Assembly (NCBI RefSeq): GCF_018122595.1
Contig: NZ_JAGRQH010000006.1
Coordinates: 53,920-117,919, forward strand
Origin: Neokomagataea anthophila
Lineage (GTDB): Bacteria; Pseudomonadota; Alphaproteobacteria; Acetobacterales; Acetobacteraceae
DNA: 64,000 bases
Direction of reading: 5' to 3'
Part shown: one piece after another, positions 9,454 to 18,151 of the stretch
How the letters are laid out: every line of letters starts with the position of its first letter
Numbering within the stretch: position 1 is the first letter of the stretch
The notes under the pieces: generated by a model
The model's database searches: none
The model's input: only the letters and a program-made list of their open reading frames with translations
What the model was told of the DNA's origin: nothing
Program-made: the position numbers and the translations under genes

Positions 9454-9954
9454 TTAGGCAGCCGCTTTGCGGAGCGATGCTGGCAGAGCAGCAAGGCTTT
9501 GATCAACAAGTGATGCGGCAGCTTCTGGGTTTGATGCCAGATGTGATGCGACGACATCACGGGCAGCAGAAATAGCAATGGCCGTAGCACGGTCGCGTAC
9601 TTCACGCAGAGCAGCACGCTCTGCAGCTTCGATACGGTCACGAGCTTGTGTTTCGTAACGTTCAGCAGCGTCTTGAGCGTCCTGACGGGCGCGTTCAGCC
9701 ACAGCAGCGGCTTCAGCTTCCGAACGGGCGATCATCTGCTTTGTTTCTTCGAGAGTTTTTTCCCGTTCGCGCGTTGCGTCTTCGAGCATTTGCTCGGCTT
9801 CGCGGCGCAGGCGGGATGCTTCATCGAGGTCTGCACGGACGCGGTCTGCACGTGCATCAAGCGTTTGCGTGATGACAGCCCAGAGTTTGCGTCCGAAAAT
9901 CACGAAGAAAAGGACGAAGGCCAGTGCGGTCCAGAAACGTGGTTCGTGGAACAT
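9454..9954 (-). CDS. atpF: ATP synthase F0 subunit b
   Basis: Peripheral-stalk subunit of F1F0 ATP synthase: one N-terminal membrane helix (FWTALAFVLFFVIFGRKLW) followed by a long charged amphipathic helix with alanine-rich heptads. Two ATGs are adjacent (9957, 9954). AGGAGG ends only two bases before the first, so the second is the likelier start, giving 166 residues. The unusual length of the b/b' pair and their order after atpE are normal for Alphaproteobacteria. Overlap-free spacing to atpF' is under ten bases. Confidence 0.93.
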   Translation of the reverse strand: MFHEPRFWTALAFVLFFVIFGRKLWAVITQTLDARADRVRADLDEASRLRREAEQMLEDATREREKTLEETKQMIARSEAEAAAVAERARQDAQDAAERYETQARDRIEAAERAALREVRDRATAIAISAARDVVASHLASNPEAAASLVDQSLAALPASLRKAAA

Positions 9955-9965
9955 CATGTCCTCCT

Positions 9966-10538
9966 TCAGGCTTGTGCCCGTGCGATGGCTTCGGAAATAG
10001 CCGAACCCTGTGCTGTGCTTGCGTCGGTACCGATCAGGCGACCAACAACGGTTTGAGCCGTGTGGGTTGCGATTTCTGGCAGGCTTGCAAGAGCAGCGTT
10101 ACGAGATTGGGCGATACGTTCCTCGGCCTGAGCGATCTCGGCCTCTAAACGCGTTGCGGCTGCTTGGGCATGGGCCTCGGCAGTGGCGCGAGCCTCATTT
10201 TGGATACGCTCGACATTGGCACGTGCCTGTGCGGCAGCGTCATGACGTGCTTTCTGAAGCTCAGCGCTGGCCGCATCAGCTTCTGCCTTGGCGCGCCGTG
10301 CAACGTCCAGATCGTTCTGGATGCGGTTACGGCGGTTTGTCAGAACCCGTTCAACCTTTGGAAGGGCTGAGCGGCTAAGGACGAGGTAGAAGCCAATGAA
10401 GATGGCGGCACCCCAGACGACCTGTCCAATGACGAAATGGTCATTGAAGCGGAGCTGGGGCATGCCCGCAGCCACAGCTTGGCCCGGCACGGCCGCCAGC
10501 ATAGCGGCGAACAGGAAAAAGCGTGGCATGCGGTTCAT
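9966..10538 (-). CDS. atpF': ATP synthase F0 subunit b'
   Basis: Second, diverged b-type stalk subunit (190 residues), forming a b/b' heterodimer with AtpF. It has an N-terminal signal-like stretch (FFLFAAMLAAVPGQAVAAG), a membrane helix (VVWGAAIFIGFYLVL) and a long Ala/Arg/Glu-rich coiled coil. The signal-like N-terminus before the membrane helix is seen in b' subunits of photosynthetic and related alphaproteobacteria. It lies between atpE and atpF on the minus strand in one operon. Confidence 0.92.
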   Translation of the reverse strand: MNRMPRFFLFAAMLAAVPGQAVAAGMPQLRFNDHFVIGQVVWGAAIFIGFYLVLSRSALPKVERVLTNRRNRIQNDLDVARRAKAEADAASAELQKARHDAAAQARANVERIQNEARATAEAHAQAAATRLEAEIAQAEERIAQSRNAALASLPEIATHTAQTVVGRLIGTDASTAQGSAISEAIARAQA

Positions 10539-10546
10539 TGTGACCC

Positions 10547-10771
10547 TCAGGAGAACAGGATCAGGAATGCGATCAGCAGGGCGAACAGTGCAACAGCTTC
10601 TGTCAGTGCGAAGCCGAGCATGCCGAGACCGAACACGTTTGCACGTGATGCAGGGTTGCGGCCGATCGTGCTGACCAGCGTTGAGAAGATGTTGCCGATA
10701 CCGACGCCGACACCTGCCAGAGCGATAACTGCCAGACCGGCGCCGATTTCACGAGCTGCTTGAACGTCCAT
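10547..10771 (-). CDS. atpE: ATP synthase F0 subunit c
   Basis: A 74-residue hairpin of two membrane helices that forms the proton-translocating ring. The first helix has the packing motif GVGVGIG (residues 20-26), the loop has R38-N39-P40, and the proton carrier is E58 in [10 protein letters not shown]. The absence of the Na+-site residues next to E58 points to a proton-coupled ring. AAGGAA precedes the ATG with good spacing. Confidence 0.97.
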   Translation of the reverse strand: MDVQAAREIGAGLAVIALAGVGVGIGNIFSTLVSTIGRNPASRANVFGLGMLGFALTEAVALFALLIAFLILFS

Positions 10772-10836
10772 GTTAGAGTTTCCTTAGAAGGCGGTTGGAA
10801 GAGAAACGAATATGCTGAGGTTATTGTGCGCTAGAA

Positions 10837-11586
10837 TTAGTGCTCAACAGCCTCGCGCAGGTAGATGCAGGTGAGGATCGCGAAGACATATGCCTGCAAC
10901 AGGCCTACCAGCAACTCAAGAGCCATCAGTGCGATGTTGAACACCACGGGAGCGATGGCAATGACGTGACCTACGACGCCCAGACCAGCAAGCATGATTG
11001 TGAAGGAGGCAAAGACCTCAAACAACACGTGACCGGCTACCATGTTGGCAAACAGTCGGATCGACAGGCTGACAGGACGTGACAGGAAGGAGATGATCTC
11101 GATCGGGACAATCAATGGTGCCAGCCAGACGGGAACGCCGTCCGGCAGGAAGTGCTTGAAGTAGCCCAAACCTTGGTGGCGCAGAGCGACGACCAGTGAC
11201 AACAAGAAGACCCCAACTGCTAACGCCAACGTCACAGCAATGTGGCTGGTGTATGTGAAGCAGAAAGGGATAAGACCGAGATAGTTACCCGTCAGAATGA
11301 AGAAGAAGAGCGCAAAGATGAACGGGAAAAAAGCTGTTCCCTTTTCACCAATAGTGCTGAGGGCGAGGTCATGGACAAAGTCATATCCAAGTTCAGCCGC
11401 AGCTTGTAGACGCCCGGGGACAACCGCTGCAGGGCGCATCCCGATGTAAAGGAAGCCGAGGACCAGTACGACAGCGATGATCATAAAGAGCGGCGACTGC
11501 GAAAAATGCAGACTTTCACCGAGCGTACCGAGAACCGGTTTCAGCTCGAATTGTCCGAGCGCGTCAATCGTCGATCCGGCAGCCAC
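10837..11586 (-). CDS. atpB: ATP synthase F0 subunit a
   Basis: Membrane subunit forming the proton half-channels against the c-ring. The essential arginine lies in SLSIRLFANMVAGH, and the C-terminal helix LLVGLLQAYVFAILTCIYL is typical. The frame is open to an ATG at 11634, but that has no ribosome binding site. GTG at 11586 has GGGAGAA eight bases upstream and gives an N-terminus (AAGSTIDALGQFELKPV) like that of related proteins, so it is preferred (249 residues). It then overlaps the end of atpI by 23 bases. Confidence 0.9.
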   Translation of the reverse strand: MAAGSTIDALGQFELKPVLGTLGESLHFSQSPLFMIIAVVLVLGFLYIGMRPAAVVPGRLQAAAELGYDFVHDLALSTIGEKGTAFFPFIFALFFFILTGNYLGLIPFCFTYTSHIAVTLALAVGVFLLSLVVALRHQGLGYFKHFLPDGVPVWLAPLIVPIEIISFLSRPVSLSIRLFANMVAGHVLFEVFASFTIMLAGLGVVGHVIAIAPVVFNIALMALELLVGLLQAYVFAILTCIYLREAVEH

Positions 11587-11938
11587 GCTGGCTTCTCCCG
11601 TTATTAGTGGGGCCTGCCAGGAGGGCTGGCCCATTTAAAACTCGCCAAGCATTTATCATGCCGGCACCACATCCAAGCAGGGCAAAAATCATGATGAACA
11701 CGACTTTGTACCCCAGCCAACAACCGAGAGCGTACCCGATCGCTACTCCGACGGCTAGACCAGCGGCGAGTTCTGTTCCTAATCGCATGGCAACGCTGAA
11801 CTCAGAAAGCGTTTTGTTACCATCGGATGAGGAGGATGCACCCGCCTTTTTAGACCGTTTTTTGGGAGAAAGTTTTTCATCCGCGCGGGCAAGCCGTTTG
11901 GTGAAGCTTTCTTCCTTTTCGGAAGGACGGTGAACCAC
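11564..11938 (-). CDS. atpI: ATP synthase protein I (AtpI)
   Basis: A 124-residue accessory membrane protein with a charged, lysine-rich cytoplasmic N-terminus and two membrane helices (LGTELAAGLAVGVAIGYALG and VVFIMIFALLGCGAGMI). AtpI proteins help c-ring assembly and Mg2+ handling and usually open F0 operons. GTG start at 11938 with AGAGGG about ten bases upstream. First gene after the probable promoter at 12018-12046. Confidence 0.85.
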   Translation of the reverse strand: MVHRPSEKEESFTKRLARADEKLSPKKRSKKAGASSSSDGNKTLSEFSVAMRLGTELAAGLAVGVAIGYALGCWLGYKVVFIMIFALLGCGAGMINAWRVLNGPALLAGPTNNGRSQRGCRIDD

Positions 11939-12017
11939 GTTAATTGAACCCTCTTAGTCCAGCACGTGTGGTTTTGTCAGGAAGAAGATCTTCCGAACGC
12001 TAACCTACGTATCGGGC

Positions 12018-12046
12018 TTGCTACCGACGACTCCTTGCGGTGTCAA
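12018..12046 (-). promoter_or_regulatory. likely sigma-70 promoter of the atpI operon
   Basis: Minus strand reads a perfect TTGACA (12041-12046), a 17-base spacer and TAGCAA (12018-12023), about 80 bases before the atpI GTG. The -35 is ideal; the -10 is weak. Confidence 0.5.
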
Positions 12047-12070
12047 TGCGAAGTATCAAACCTGCGTGTT

Positions 12071-13645
12071 TCAACTGACCAAACGTAGGCGTCTACGGCG
12101 GCCTTTTGCTCCGCCCTCGCCATTGTTTTTCTCAATTCCGTGTGCGGCTGTGTCTTGTGTGCCACCGCGGATATCGAGGGGGAGCATAGGGGCGGGGTCC
12201 TCTTTCTCTACTGAGAGTTGAGGTGCATCAGGCAAGGGGTGGTTGAGATAGGCTTCTGACAGGGTTCGGAACGCGTAATCCACCATAGAGGATGCATAGC
12301 TCATATTCGGGTCACCTTCGACCGTACCGGCAGCCCCAAAGCGTGTGTAAGCGAATCGTTCAACAAAGGCCCCTAAAGGTGCGCCGTGTTGCAGCCCGAT
12401 ACTTACGGCTTGCCCCAGGCATTCCATCAGGCCGCGCGCCATGGCACTTTCGCGCGCAGGTACGAGATTGATTTCGCCGAGTGAGCCGTCATCGAACTCA
12501 CTGGTGCGCATGAAGAGGCTGTGACCACCAATAGCAGTACGTTGGGTGAAGCCGCGTTGCCGATTCGGCAGGGGACGACGTACACCGCGCTCCAGCTTGG
12601 CGCGCATGCGCGCATATTCTGGCTCAGGCAATTCCGGCATGAAATCCGTCAAACCCTGCAGGGCATGATGCATACGTTCATGCGCTTCGGGACTTGTTGG
12701 CGGCAAAGGGTTGGTGCCGGAAAGTGCCAACGCTAAAGCGGAGTGAGGTTGTAAGCCGCGGTGTTCCAAACGGTTGAGTGTGGCTTGCCGTAAACGCCCA
12801 TCTTCGCGGGTGGGAGAAAAGATGGGGGTTAGGCCGCAGGCTTCAACATCCAGTAAACCATCAACAGGGCCTGGGCTGGAAAAGCCGGTTTGGATTGGGG
12901 CGAGAGTGAGCGCATCATGATGCGCTGCGGCCTCTGGCAGGGAGCGGGCTGCAAAATCACGCAATCCGCTTAATGGAGAGTCTGGGATAGCGGGGCCGGT
13001 GAGTAAGGTGCCTGCCCGGGCAATGGTGGTGGTGAGTGCTGCTAGGGCTTGGGCTGCCGCACGGCCATCATCGCTATCATAATCAAGGCCAATGGCAGCC
13101 AAGAAGGCATCCAGATCGGTTAGTAGGATGAGGCCGGCTGGGTCTTTGGGGGCGATTTCTGGAGTATCAAAGAGGGGTAGAGCGCCGCTACGTTCTGATG
13201 CCTGATCCCCCTGAAGCCGGCGCAGCGCGTCACAGACAACCGCTAAGGAGGTGACAAAATGCTCTCCGGCGAATGCTCCATCTTCAACAAAGGCGGAGAG
13301 ACGCAGGACAAAACCGGGTGTTCCCTCAGGATCGCGCTGCCATATGGCAGCATTTGGGGCGATTTGTCGCAGTAATAAGAGGCATGACAATGCCTGCCCG
13401 AGGGGAGGCATATTCGCTGGGGTGCCGGGAAGGGGCAGGCATGCATCAACCGTATCAACCCAGCGCGCAGCTTCAGTCGCTAGGCGTACGGGGCCTTCTC
13501 CCGGTGCGAGGCACGCAAGCGCTTCCGCAGCGGCATCATCCCATGCGGTGGGGAGAGTGACGGCACGGGTAGCGCTGTCATCAGGATCGGTGGTGACCTG
13601 AAGCGTCCTCATCCGGACGCCGGTCCAGTGGAGGCGGGCTGTCAT
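12071..13645 (-). CDS. stand-alone TSCPD-domain protein related to the C-terminus of B12-dependent ribonucleotide reductase
   Basis: The region from about residue 355 to 480 matches the C-terminal TSCPD part of NrdJ-type (adenosylcobalamin) ribonucleotide reductases: LPNRQRGFTQRTAIGGHS, EFDDGSLGEINL, AVSIGLQHGAPL, FVERFAYTRFGAAG and SSMVDYAFRTLS. The first 350 residues are Ala/Leu-rich and show no clear reductase barrel, no radical-site cysteines in motif and no ATP-cone. The 524-residue protein is therefore not a reductase itself; it could regulate or be a remnant partner. It ends in a basic tail (KGRRRRLRLVS). It lies upstream of the atp operon on the same strand but has its own spacing of 132 bases. 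Confidence 0.75.
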   Translation of the reverse strand: MTARLHWTGVRMRTLQVTTDPDDSATRAVTLPTAWDDAAAEALACLAPGEGPVRLATEAARWVDTVDACLPLPGTPANMPPLGQALSCLLLLRQIAPNAAIWQRDPEGTPGFVLRLSAFVEDGAFAGEHFVTSLAVVCDALRRLQGDQASERSGALPLFDTPEIAPKDPAGLILLTDLDAFLAAIGLDYDSDDGRAAAQALAALTTTIARAGTLLTGPAIPDSPLSGLRDFAARSLPEAAAHHDALTLAPIQTGFSSPGPVDGLLDVEACGLTPIFSPTREDGRLRQATLNRLEHRGLQPHSALALALSGTNPLPPTSPEAHERMHHALQGLTDFMPELPEPEYARMRAKLERGVRRPLPNRQRGFTQRTAIGGHSLFMRTSEFDDGSLGEINLVPARESAMARGLMECLGQAVSIGLQHGAPLGAFVERFAYTRFGAAGTVEGDPNMSYASSMVDYAFRTLSEAYLNHPLPDAPQLSVEKEDPAPMLPLDIRGGTQDTAAHGIEKNNGEGGAKGRRRRLRLVS

Positions 13646-13876
13646 GTAAGGAAGTTTACGCCTCTGTTTGGTGATGGCGAAAGCTGGAAAAAGGGCCTGA
13701 AACCCGGAACAATACCCGTAAAGATGGGGATATGGGGGATAACATTTTTCTTGGCCTGCACCATGTACGAGATGTGTGGAATTGGACGGCGAGGCAGGAA
13801 GCCGCTAGACGGTAGTGAGATGATTTTTTTGCCCCTGCTCGTAGTGTTGCGACAGGGTTTCTAGGGTGCAGTGTCT

Positions 13877-14425
13877 ATGAATACAGCAGCAACGGGACGT
13901 AGTAGCTCTTTGGCGAGTAAAGAGTTTATCACCGGGTGTGGTGTGCTCGTTTTGCTGGTGGTCGTGCTGGTGGTGGCCGTGATGGGTAACCGCTCCAGTG
14001 ATGATACGGGGTACCCCGTACATGCGGCGTTTAGCCAAATTGATGGATTGGACGTTGGGTCTGATGTCCGTTTGGCTGGTATTACGGTTGGGCATGTAAC
14101 AGCAGAAACGGTTGATCCAAAAACGTTTCAAGCACAGGTGACGTTTAGTGTTGCGCCTAACGTAAAGCTGCCTGTTGATACGGCGGCTATTATTACGTCA
14201 GACAGTTTGTTGGGTGGTAAATATATTGCGCTTTCTCCCGGCGGGTCAGACCATAGTGTTCAGGCGGGCGGCGTTATGACGGAAACGCAGGGCTCTATTA
14301 GTCTTGAGCAACTGCTGAGCAAATTTATCTTCTCCGTGACGGATACTCTCCAAAAGGCCAAGAGTGCGGATAAACCTGCGAGTTCTGCTGCGCCGGCGCA
14401 TGGTGGTTTGTCTGACGAGCCATAA
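13877..14425 (+). CDS. mlaD: MlaD-type MCE-domain lipid transport protein
   Basis: Periplasmic lipid-binding subunit of the Mla system, which moves phospholipids between the membranes and keeps outer-membrane asymmetry. The product has a short cytoplasmic N-terminus, one membrane anchor (CGVLVLLVVVLVVAVMG) and an MCE domain (YPVHAAFSQIDGLDVGSDVRLAGITVGHV ... DSLLGGKYIALSPGG). The ATG at 13877 follows an in-frame GTG at 13871; either could be used. mlaE and mlaF are not next to it, which is common when the genes are dispersed. It heads a plus-strand run that continues to nadE. Confidence 0.88.
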   Translation: MNTAATGRSSSLASKEFITGCGVLVLLVVVLVVAVMGNRSSDDTGYPVHAAFSQIDGLDVGSDVRLAGITVGHVTAETVDPKTFQAQVTFSVAPNVKLPVDTAAIITSDSLLGGKYIALSPGGSDHSVQAGGVMTETQGSISLEQLLSKFIFSVTDTLQKAKSADKPASSAAPAHGGLSDEP

Positions 14426-14452
14426 GCGTTCTCATGAGATGGGGCACTGAGC

Positions 14453-14683
14453 ATGATATGGCAGGATAAAGAAGGCGAGCCTCTCTCTTGTGTTGAGAAG
14501 TTACGTGTTCTGCGGGAGAATGACGCAGAGTTGCGCCAGGTGCTTCAGGATGCGTTTGAAGACGGAATTCTGATGGGGGCAACTGCAGAGTCTATGCTGC
14601 GCTCTTTTCAAGAGGCTTTGCGGGGTTTGAAAGACCCCACAGTGACGTTTGCGGCGAGCGATGAAGGGAAGAGTAGAACATGA
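14453..14683 (+). CDS. small acidic helical protein, function unknown
   Basis: A 76-residue protein with no family I can name. It begins MIWQDKEGEPLSCVEKL, contains a charged helical middle (LRENDAELRQVLQDAFEDG) and ends hydrophilic; there is no signal peptide or membrane segment. Its TGA overlaps the ATG of the DUF2155 gene (ATGA), so it is translated as part of the mlaD-DUF2155 run. The tight coupling and sensible composition argue that it is real. Confidence 0.65.
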   Translation: MIWQDKEGEPLSCVEKLRVLRENDAELRQVLQDAFEDGILMGATAESMLRSFQEALRGLKDPTVTFAASDEGKSRT

Positions 14684-15342
14684 TTCGGCGTTCGCTGGTC
14701 GCTCTGAGTGCGATGACATTAGGCATGATGTGTGCAGCGCATGCGGCTGTTGGGGTGACACCGCCTGCTATGTATGCTCCGCAATTGTGGCAGGGGCGCA
14801 GTGAAGCAGTGTTGCATGTGTTGAATCGGCTTGATGCTCACCTTGAAACCATTTCAGTCCCTGTTGGCAGCACTGTGACGTATCGGACGTTGTCCATCGC
14901 GGTAGAATCTTGTGTGAGCCGTCCCCCAAGCTTGGCGGCAGATGCCGGGGCATTACTGCATTTACGTGATTCAGGTGATACGACCCGCCCGCCATTTGAT
15001 GGTTGGATGATGGCGAATGAGCCGGGTATCGCCGTCTATGGTAGTCCGCTTTACGATGTGCGGGTTGTGTCTTGTGGCGGCGTTTCTGTTGCGCCGAATC
15101 CGGGGCCACTTCCTGTTCCACCGAAGCCTGTTTTGCCGGGTGGCGATGCGCCAGAGGTTGCCGGGGATGGTGGTGGTGCTCCTGTGCCTCTGGCACCGGA
15201 TGCGCAGGCGCCTATCCCGTTGGCGCCGCCGGATAATGCAGCCACAAGTTTGGTGCCATCTGCACCGCCTGTGCAGCCCCAACAGAAAGCTGCTCCTTCA
15301 GATCTCGCGCCGCCGGAAGCGGTGGATCCGGGTTTGCAGTGA
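14680..15342 (+). CDS. DUF2155 periplasmic protein with proline-rich tail
   Basis: A signal peptide (SLVALSAMTLGMMCAAHA) is followed by a DUF2155 domain: VLHVLNRLDAHLETISVPVG, RTLSIAVESCVSRPP, PFDGWMMANEPGIAVYGSPLYDVRVVSC. The two cysteines bracket the domain and could form a disulfide, fitting the dsbB gene just downstream. After about residue 130 the chain turns into a Pro/Ala-rich, low-complexity tail, probably disordered. DUF2155 proteins are common in alphaproteobacteria, with unknown function. Start overlaps the previous stop by 4 bases. Confidence 0.82.
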   Translation: MIRRSLVALSAMTLGMMCAAHAAVGVTPPAMYAPQLWQGRSEAVLHVLNRLDAHLETISVPVGSTVTYRTLSIAVESCVSRPPSLAADAGALLHLRDSGDTTRPPFDGWMMANEPGIAVYGSPLYDVRVVSCGGVSVAPNPGPLPVPPKPVLPGGDAPEVAGDGGGAPVPLAPDAQAPIPLAPPDNAATSLVPSAPPVQPQQKAAPSDLAPPEAVDPGLQ

Positions 15343-15428
15343 TAAGAGTGATGGCGGATATGCGTGTTTGTGTGGTGCGCATATTTGTTTCTTGAGACAT
15401 TTAGTAAAGCACCCGAAAGGGCCCTTTC

Positions 15429-15944
15429 ATGACGCTTTTCCGTCGGAACCGTCCAGATAATGCGAACCGCGTAGGGTGGCTATTTTTAGCGGCCGGTTTA
15501 GTTGCGCTTGGCGTGGCATGGTCTGCAGAACATTGGCTTGGCCTTGTACCGTGCGAGCTCTGTTTGTGGGAACGGTGGCCGTGGCGTGTGCTGAGCGTTA
15601 TTGGTTTTATTCTGCTGGCGGTGCCGCGCCGTTATGCTCCGCCTGTTGCTTATTTAGGGTTGGCGTGTGTGACCGTGAGTGTCGGTTTGGCGGTCTTACA
15701 TACGGGGGTTGAGTATCATTGGTGGCCGAGCCCGGCAGCGGAATGCCGTGCGCCGGTTTTCCATGGCGGGGATTTCCGTGCATGGATGGCGAGCTTGCCT
15801 CAGCGCCCGAGTAAGCCATGTGATTCCCCAGACTATTTGTTGGGTCTACCTGTCTCAATGACGGAGTGGGGTGGCGTATATGCTTGTGTTGTTGGGGTTT
15901 TAGGGTTGTTGGGGACGTCGCGCCTTTTGCGTCAATTGCGCTAG
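15429..15944 (+). CDS. dsbB: disulfide bond formation protein B
   Basis: Inner-membrane quinone-linked oxidase that reoxidises DsbA. Four membrane helices are visible, with the first redox pair C42-x-x-C45 (VPCELCLWERWPW) after helix one and a second pair in the periplasmic loop (AAECRAPVF and SKPCDSPDY). The 171-residue length is typical. GAAAGGGCCC precedes the ATG. DsbA is not in the window. Confidence 0.93.
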   Translation: MTLFRRNRPDNANRVGWLFLAAGLVALGVAWSAEHWLGLVPCELCLWERWPWRVLSVIGFILLAVPRRYAPPVAYLGLACVTVSVGLAVLHTGVEYHWWPSPAAECRAPVFHGGDFRAWMASLPQRPSKPCDSPDYLLGLPVSMTEWGGVYACVVGVLGLLGTSRLLRQLR

Positions 15945-15992
15945 TTCTGCGTGCAACATCGCTGCTGAGATTGTGTAGAGGGGCCTTTCTTT

Positions 15993-18014
15993 ATGGGTGT
16001 ATTCCATTCTCTGTACCATCAGGGGTTTGCGCGTGTTGCCGCGTGTACATTGCCGGTGACGTTGGCGGATCCAGCGGATAACGCGGAACGCACGGCCGAT
16101 ATTGTGCAGCGTTGTGACCGTGAAGGAGTGGCTGTTGTTGTTTTTCCCGAATTGGGGCTCACGGGATATACGCTGGATGATTTGCGCTTTCAGGATGTAG
16201 TTTTGGAGGCGGCGCGGGATGCATTGAAAGCATTTTGTGCGCGTGTTGAGGCTTGTAAAACGGTTGCGGTTTTAGGGCTGCCATGGGTGGTGGGTGAGCG
16301 CCTGTATAACGTTGCTGCGGTTGTGCAGCGCGGGCGAGTTCTTGGATTTGTCCCCAAAACGTATTTGCCGCGTTATCGTGAGTTTTATGAGCCACGGCAT
16401 TTTACGTCTGGTCGTCATGTGTCCACGACGGTGTTGTGGAATGGTGAGGAGGTTCCGTTTGGGGCGGACCTCTTATTCCGGGCGCATGATGTGCCGGATT
16501 TGGTGTTCGGCGTAGAAATTTGTGAGGATTTGTGGGTTGCGAACCCGCCAAGTGGCGCGTTGGCGCAGGCCGGGGCGCGTATTATTCTGAATCCTTCGGC
16601 TTCACCTGTAACGGTGGGCCGCACGGATGATCGTATGTTGCTGTGCCAGTCTCAATCCATGCGGACTTTAACGGCGTATGTGTATGCGGCCGCTGGGGAA
16701 GGGGAATCGACGACTGATCTCGCTTGGGATGGGCAAGTGACGATTCATGAGGCTGGACGTTTACTTGCAGAATCGGAGCGTTTTCCGCAGGGGGAGCGTT
16801 TGGTGATGGCGGATGTCGACCTTGCTTTGCTGCGGCAAGAGCGCATGCGGGTTGGACAGTTCGGAGATGGTGCAGAGCGCTTCCGTGTGGTGGAGTTTGC
16901 TCTAGAACCTTCACTAGACGATTTAGGCCTTTTACGAACGGTGGAGCGTTTTCCGTTTGTCCCGGATTCGTTTCAGACATTGGCGCGTGATTGTTATGAG
17001 GCATGGACGATACAGGTCAGTGCTTTGCGGCGACGTTTGGAAGCGAGTCGTTCAGCCTGTGCGGTGATTGGTGTCTCTGGCGGTTTGGACAGTACGTTGG
17101 CGTTGTTGGTGGCTGTACGTGCGGCGGATGAGCTTGGCTGGTCACGAAATCAGGTGCGTGCTTATACGATGCCGGGTTTTGGAACGGGCGTTGAAAGCCT
17201 GGGGTATGCGCATCGTTTGATGGCAGCCCTTGGTGTACAGGCGGAGGAGCTGGATATTCGCCCGACGGCGCGCACAATGCTGAGTGGTATTGGCCACCCC
17301 TATGCGCGTGGGGAGTCTGTTCATGATGTGACGTTTGAAAATGTTCAGGCGGGTTTGCGGACGGATTTTCTGTTCCGTTTGGCGAATCATCATCATGGGA
17401 TTGTCGTGGGGACTGGCGACCTATCGGAACTTGCTTTGGGATGGTGCACGTATGGTGTGGGTGATCAGATGGCGCATTACAATGTCAATGCAGGTTTGCC
17501 CAAAACGTTGATACAGCATGTGATCCGTTGGATTGCTCGTGAAGGCAAGCTTGGTACGGATCTACCAGAGATTTTGAACACTATTGTCAGTGCAGAAATA
17601 TCGCCTGAGCTGGTGCCGGATTCTGGGCAAGGGGTACAGAGTACTGAGTCCTTTATCGGGCCCTATGCTTTGCAGGATTTTACGCTGTATTATGTGTTGC
17701 GCTACGGGTTTAAGCCGTCACGTATTGCGTTTATGGCGGAGAAGGCTTGGTCAGATCTGGGGGTTGGACAGTGGCCTGTTCATTATCCAGAGGATCAACG
17801 TAAGGCGTATACTTTGGCGGATATTCGCCATTGGATGACGGTTTTTATGCGGCGCTTTTTTGCGACGAGTCAGTTCAAGCGTTCTGCGATGCCGAATGGC
17901 CCCAAAATTGTTGCGGGTGGTTCATTGTCTCCTCGTGGGGATTGGCGGGCACCATCGGATGGAAATGCACGTATATGGCTTGAGGATATTGAGCAGAATA
18001 TTCCACAGGCTTAA
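15993..18014 (+). CDS. nadE: glutamine-dependent NAD+ synthetase
   Basis: Final step of NAD+ synthesis: amidation of nicotinic acid adenine dinucleotide with glutamine-derived ammonia and ATP. The 673 residues make a two-domain enzyme. The N-terminal nitrilase-like glutaminase has E53 (FPELGLTGY), a lysine in VPKTYLPRYREFYEPRHF and the nucleophile cysteine in FGVEICEDLW. The C-terminal synthetase has the ATP-pyrophosphatase loop SGGLDS (362-367), and TGDLSELALGW. The length fits the long, mycobacterial-type NadE. Last gene of the plus-strand run; a hairpin follows. Confidence 0.97.
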   Translation: MGVFHSLYHQGFARVAACTLPVTLADPADNAERTADIVQRCDREGVAVVVFPELGLTGYTLDDLRFQDVVLEAARDALKAFCARVEACKTVAVLGLPWVVGERLYNVAAVVQRGRVLGFVPKTYLPRYREFYEPRHFTSGRHVSTTVLWNGEEVPFGADLLFRAHDVPDLVFGVEICEDLWVANPPSGALAQAGARIILNPSASPVTVGRTDDRMLLCQSQSMRTLTAYVYAAAGEGESTTDLAWDGQVTIHEAGRLLAESERFPQGERLVMADVDLALLRQERMRVGQFGDGAERFRVVEFALEPSLDDLGLLRTVERFPFVPDSFQTLARDCYEAWTIQVSALRRRLEASRSACAVIGVSGGLDSTLALLVAVRAADELGWSRNQVRAYTMPGFGTGVESLGYAHRLMAALGVQAEELDIRPTARTMLSGIGHPYARGESVHDVTFENVQAGLRTDFLFRLANHHHGIVVGTGDLSELALGWCTYGVGDQMAHYNVNAGLPKTLIQHVIRWIAREGKLGTDLPEILNTIVSAEISPELVPDSGQGVQSTESFIGPYALQDFTLYYVLRYGFKPSRIAFMAEKAWSDLGVGQWPVHYPEDQRKAYTLADIRHWMTVFMRRFFATSQFKRSAMPNGPKIVAGGSLSPRGDWRAPSDGNARIWLEDIEQNIPQA

Positions 18015-18096
18015 GGTATGTGTTGGGTCGCTTTTTGCCGCTTTAGCTGTAGCGGTATGATGCAATGAGTGTTTTTGGTGTGGGACTGAGTCTTCG

Positions 18097-18130
18097 AAGA
18101 ACCGCAGGCGTTTAACAGCCTGCAGTTCTT
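18097..18130. terminator. hairpin between converging nadE and glycosyltransferase
   Basis: AAGAACcGCAGGC pairs with GCCTGCaGTTCTT (one mismatch) around an 8-base loop. Short T-rich sequence on the plus side only (TTCTTGTTCT). Likely serves both genes. Confidence 0.5.
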
Positions 18131-18151
18131 GTTCTCTGTGTGATGGACGTA

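Noticed and set aside
13628..13864. 78-codon plus-strand frame before mlaD
   Set aside because: Starts inside the divergent TSCPD gene and reads like translated non-coding sequence; the shorter frame at 13732 is in a different phase and kept only as a low-interest finding.
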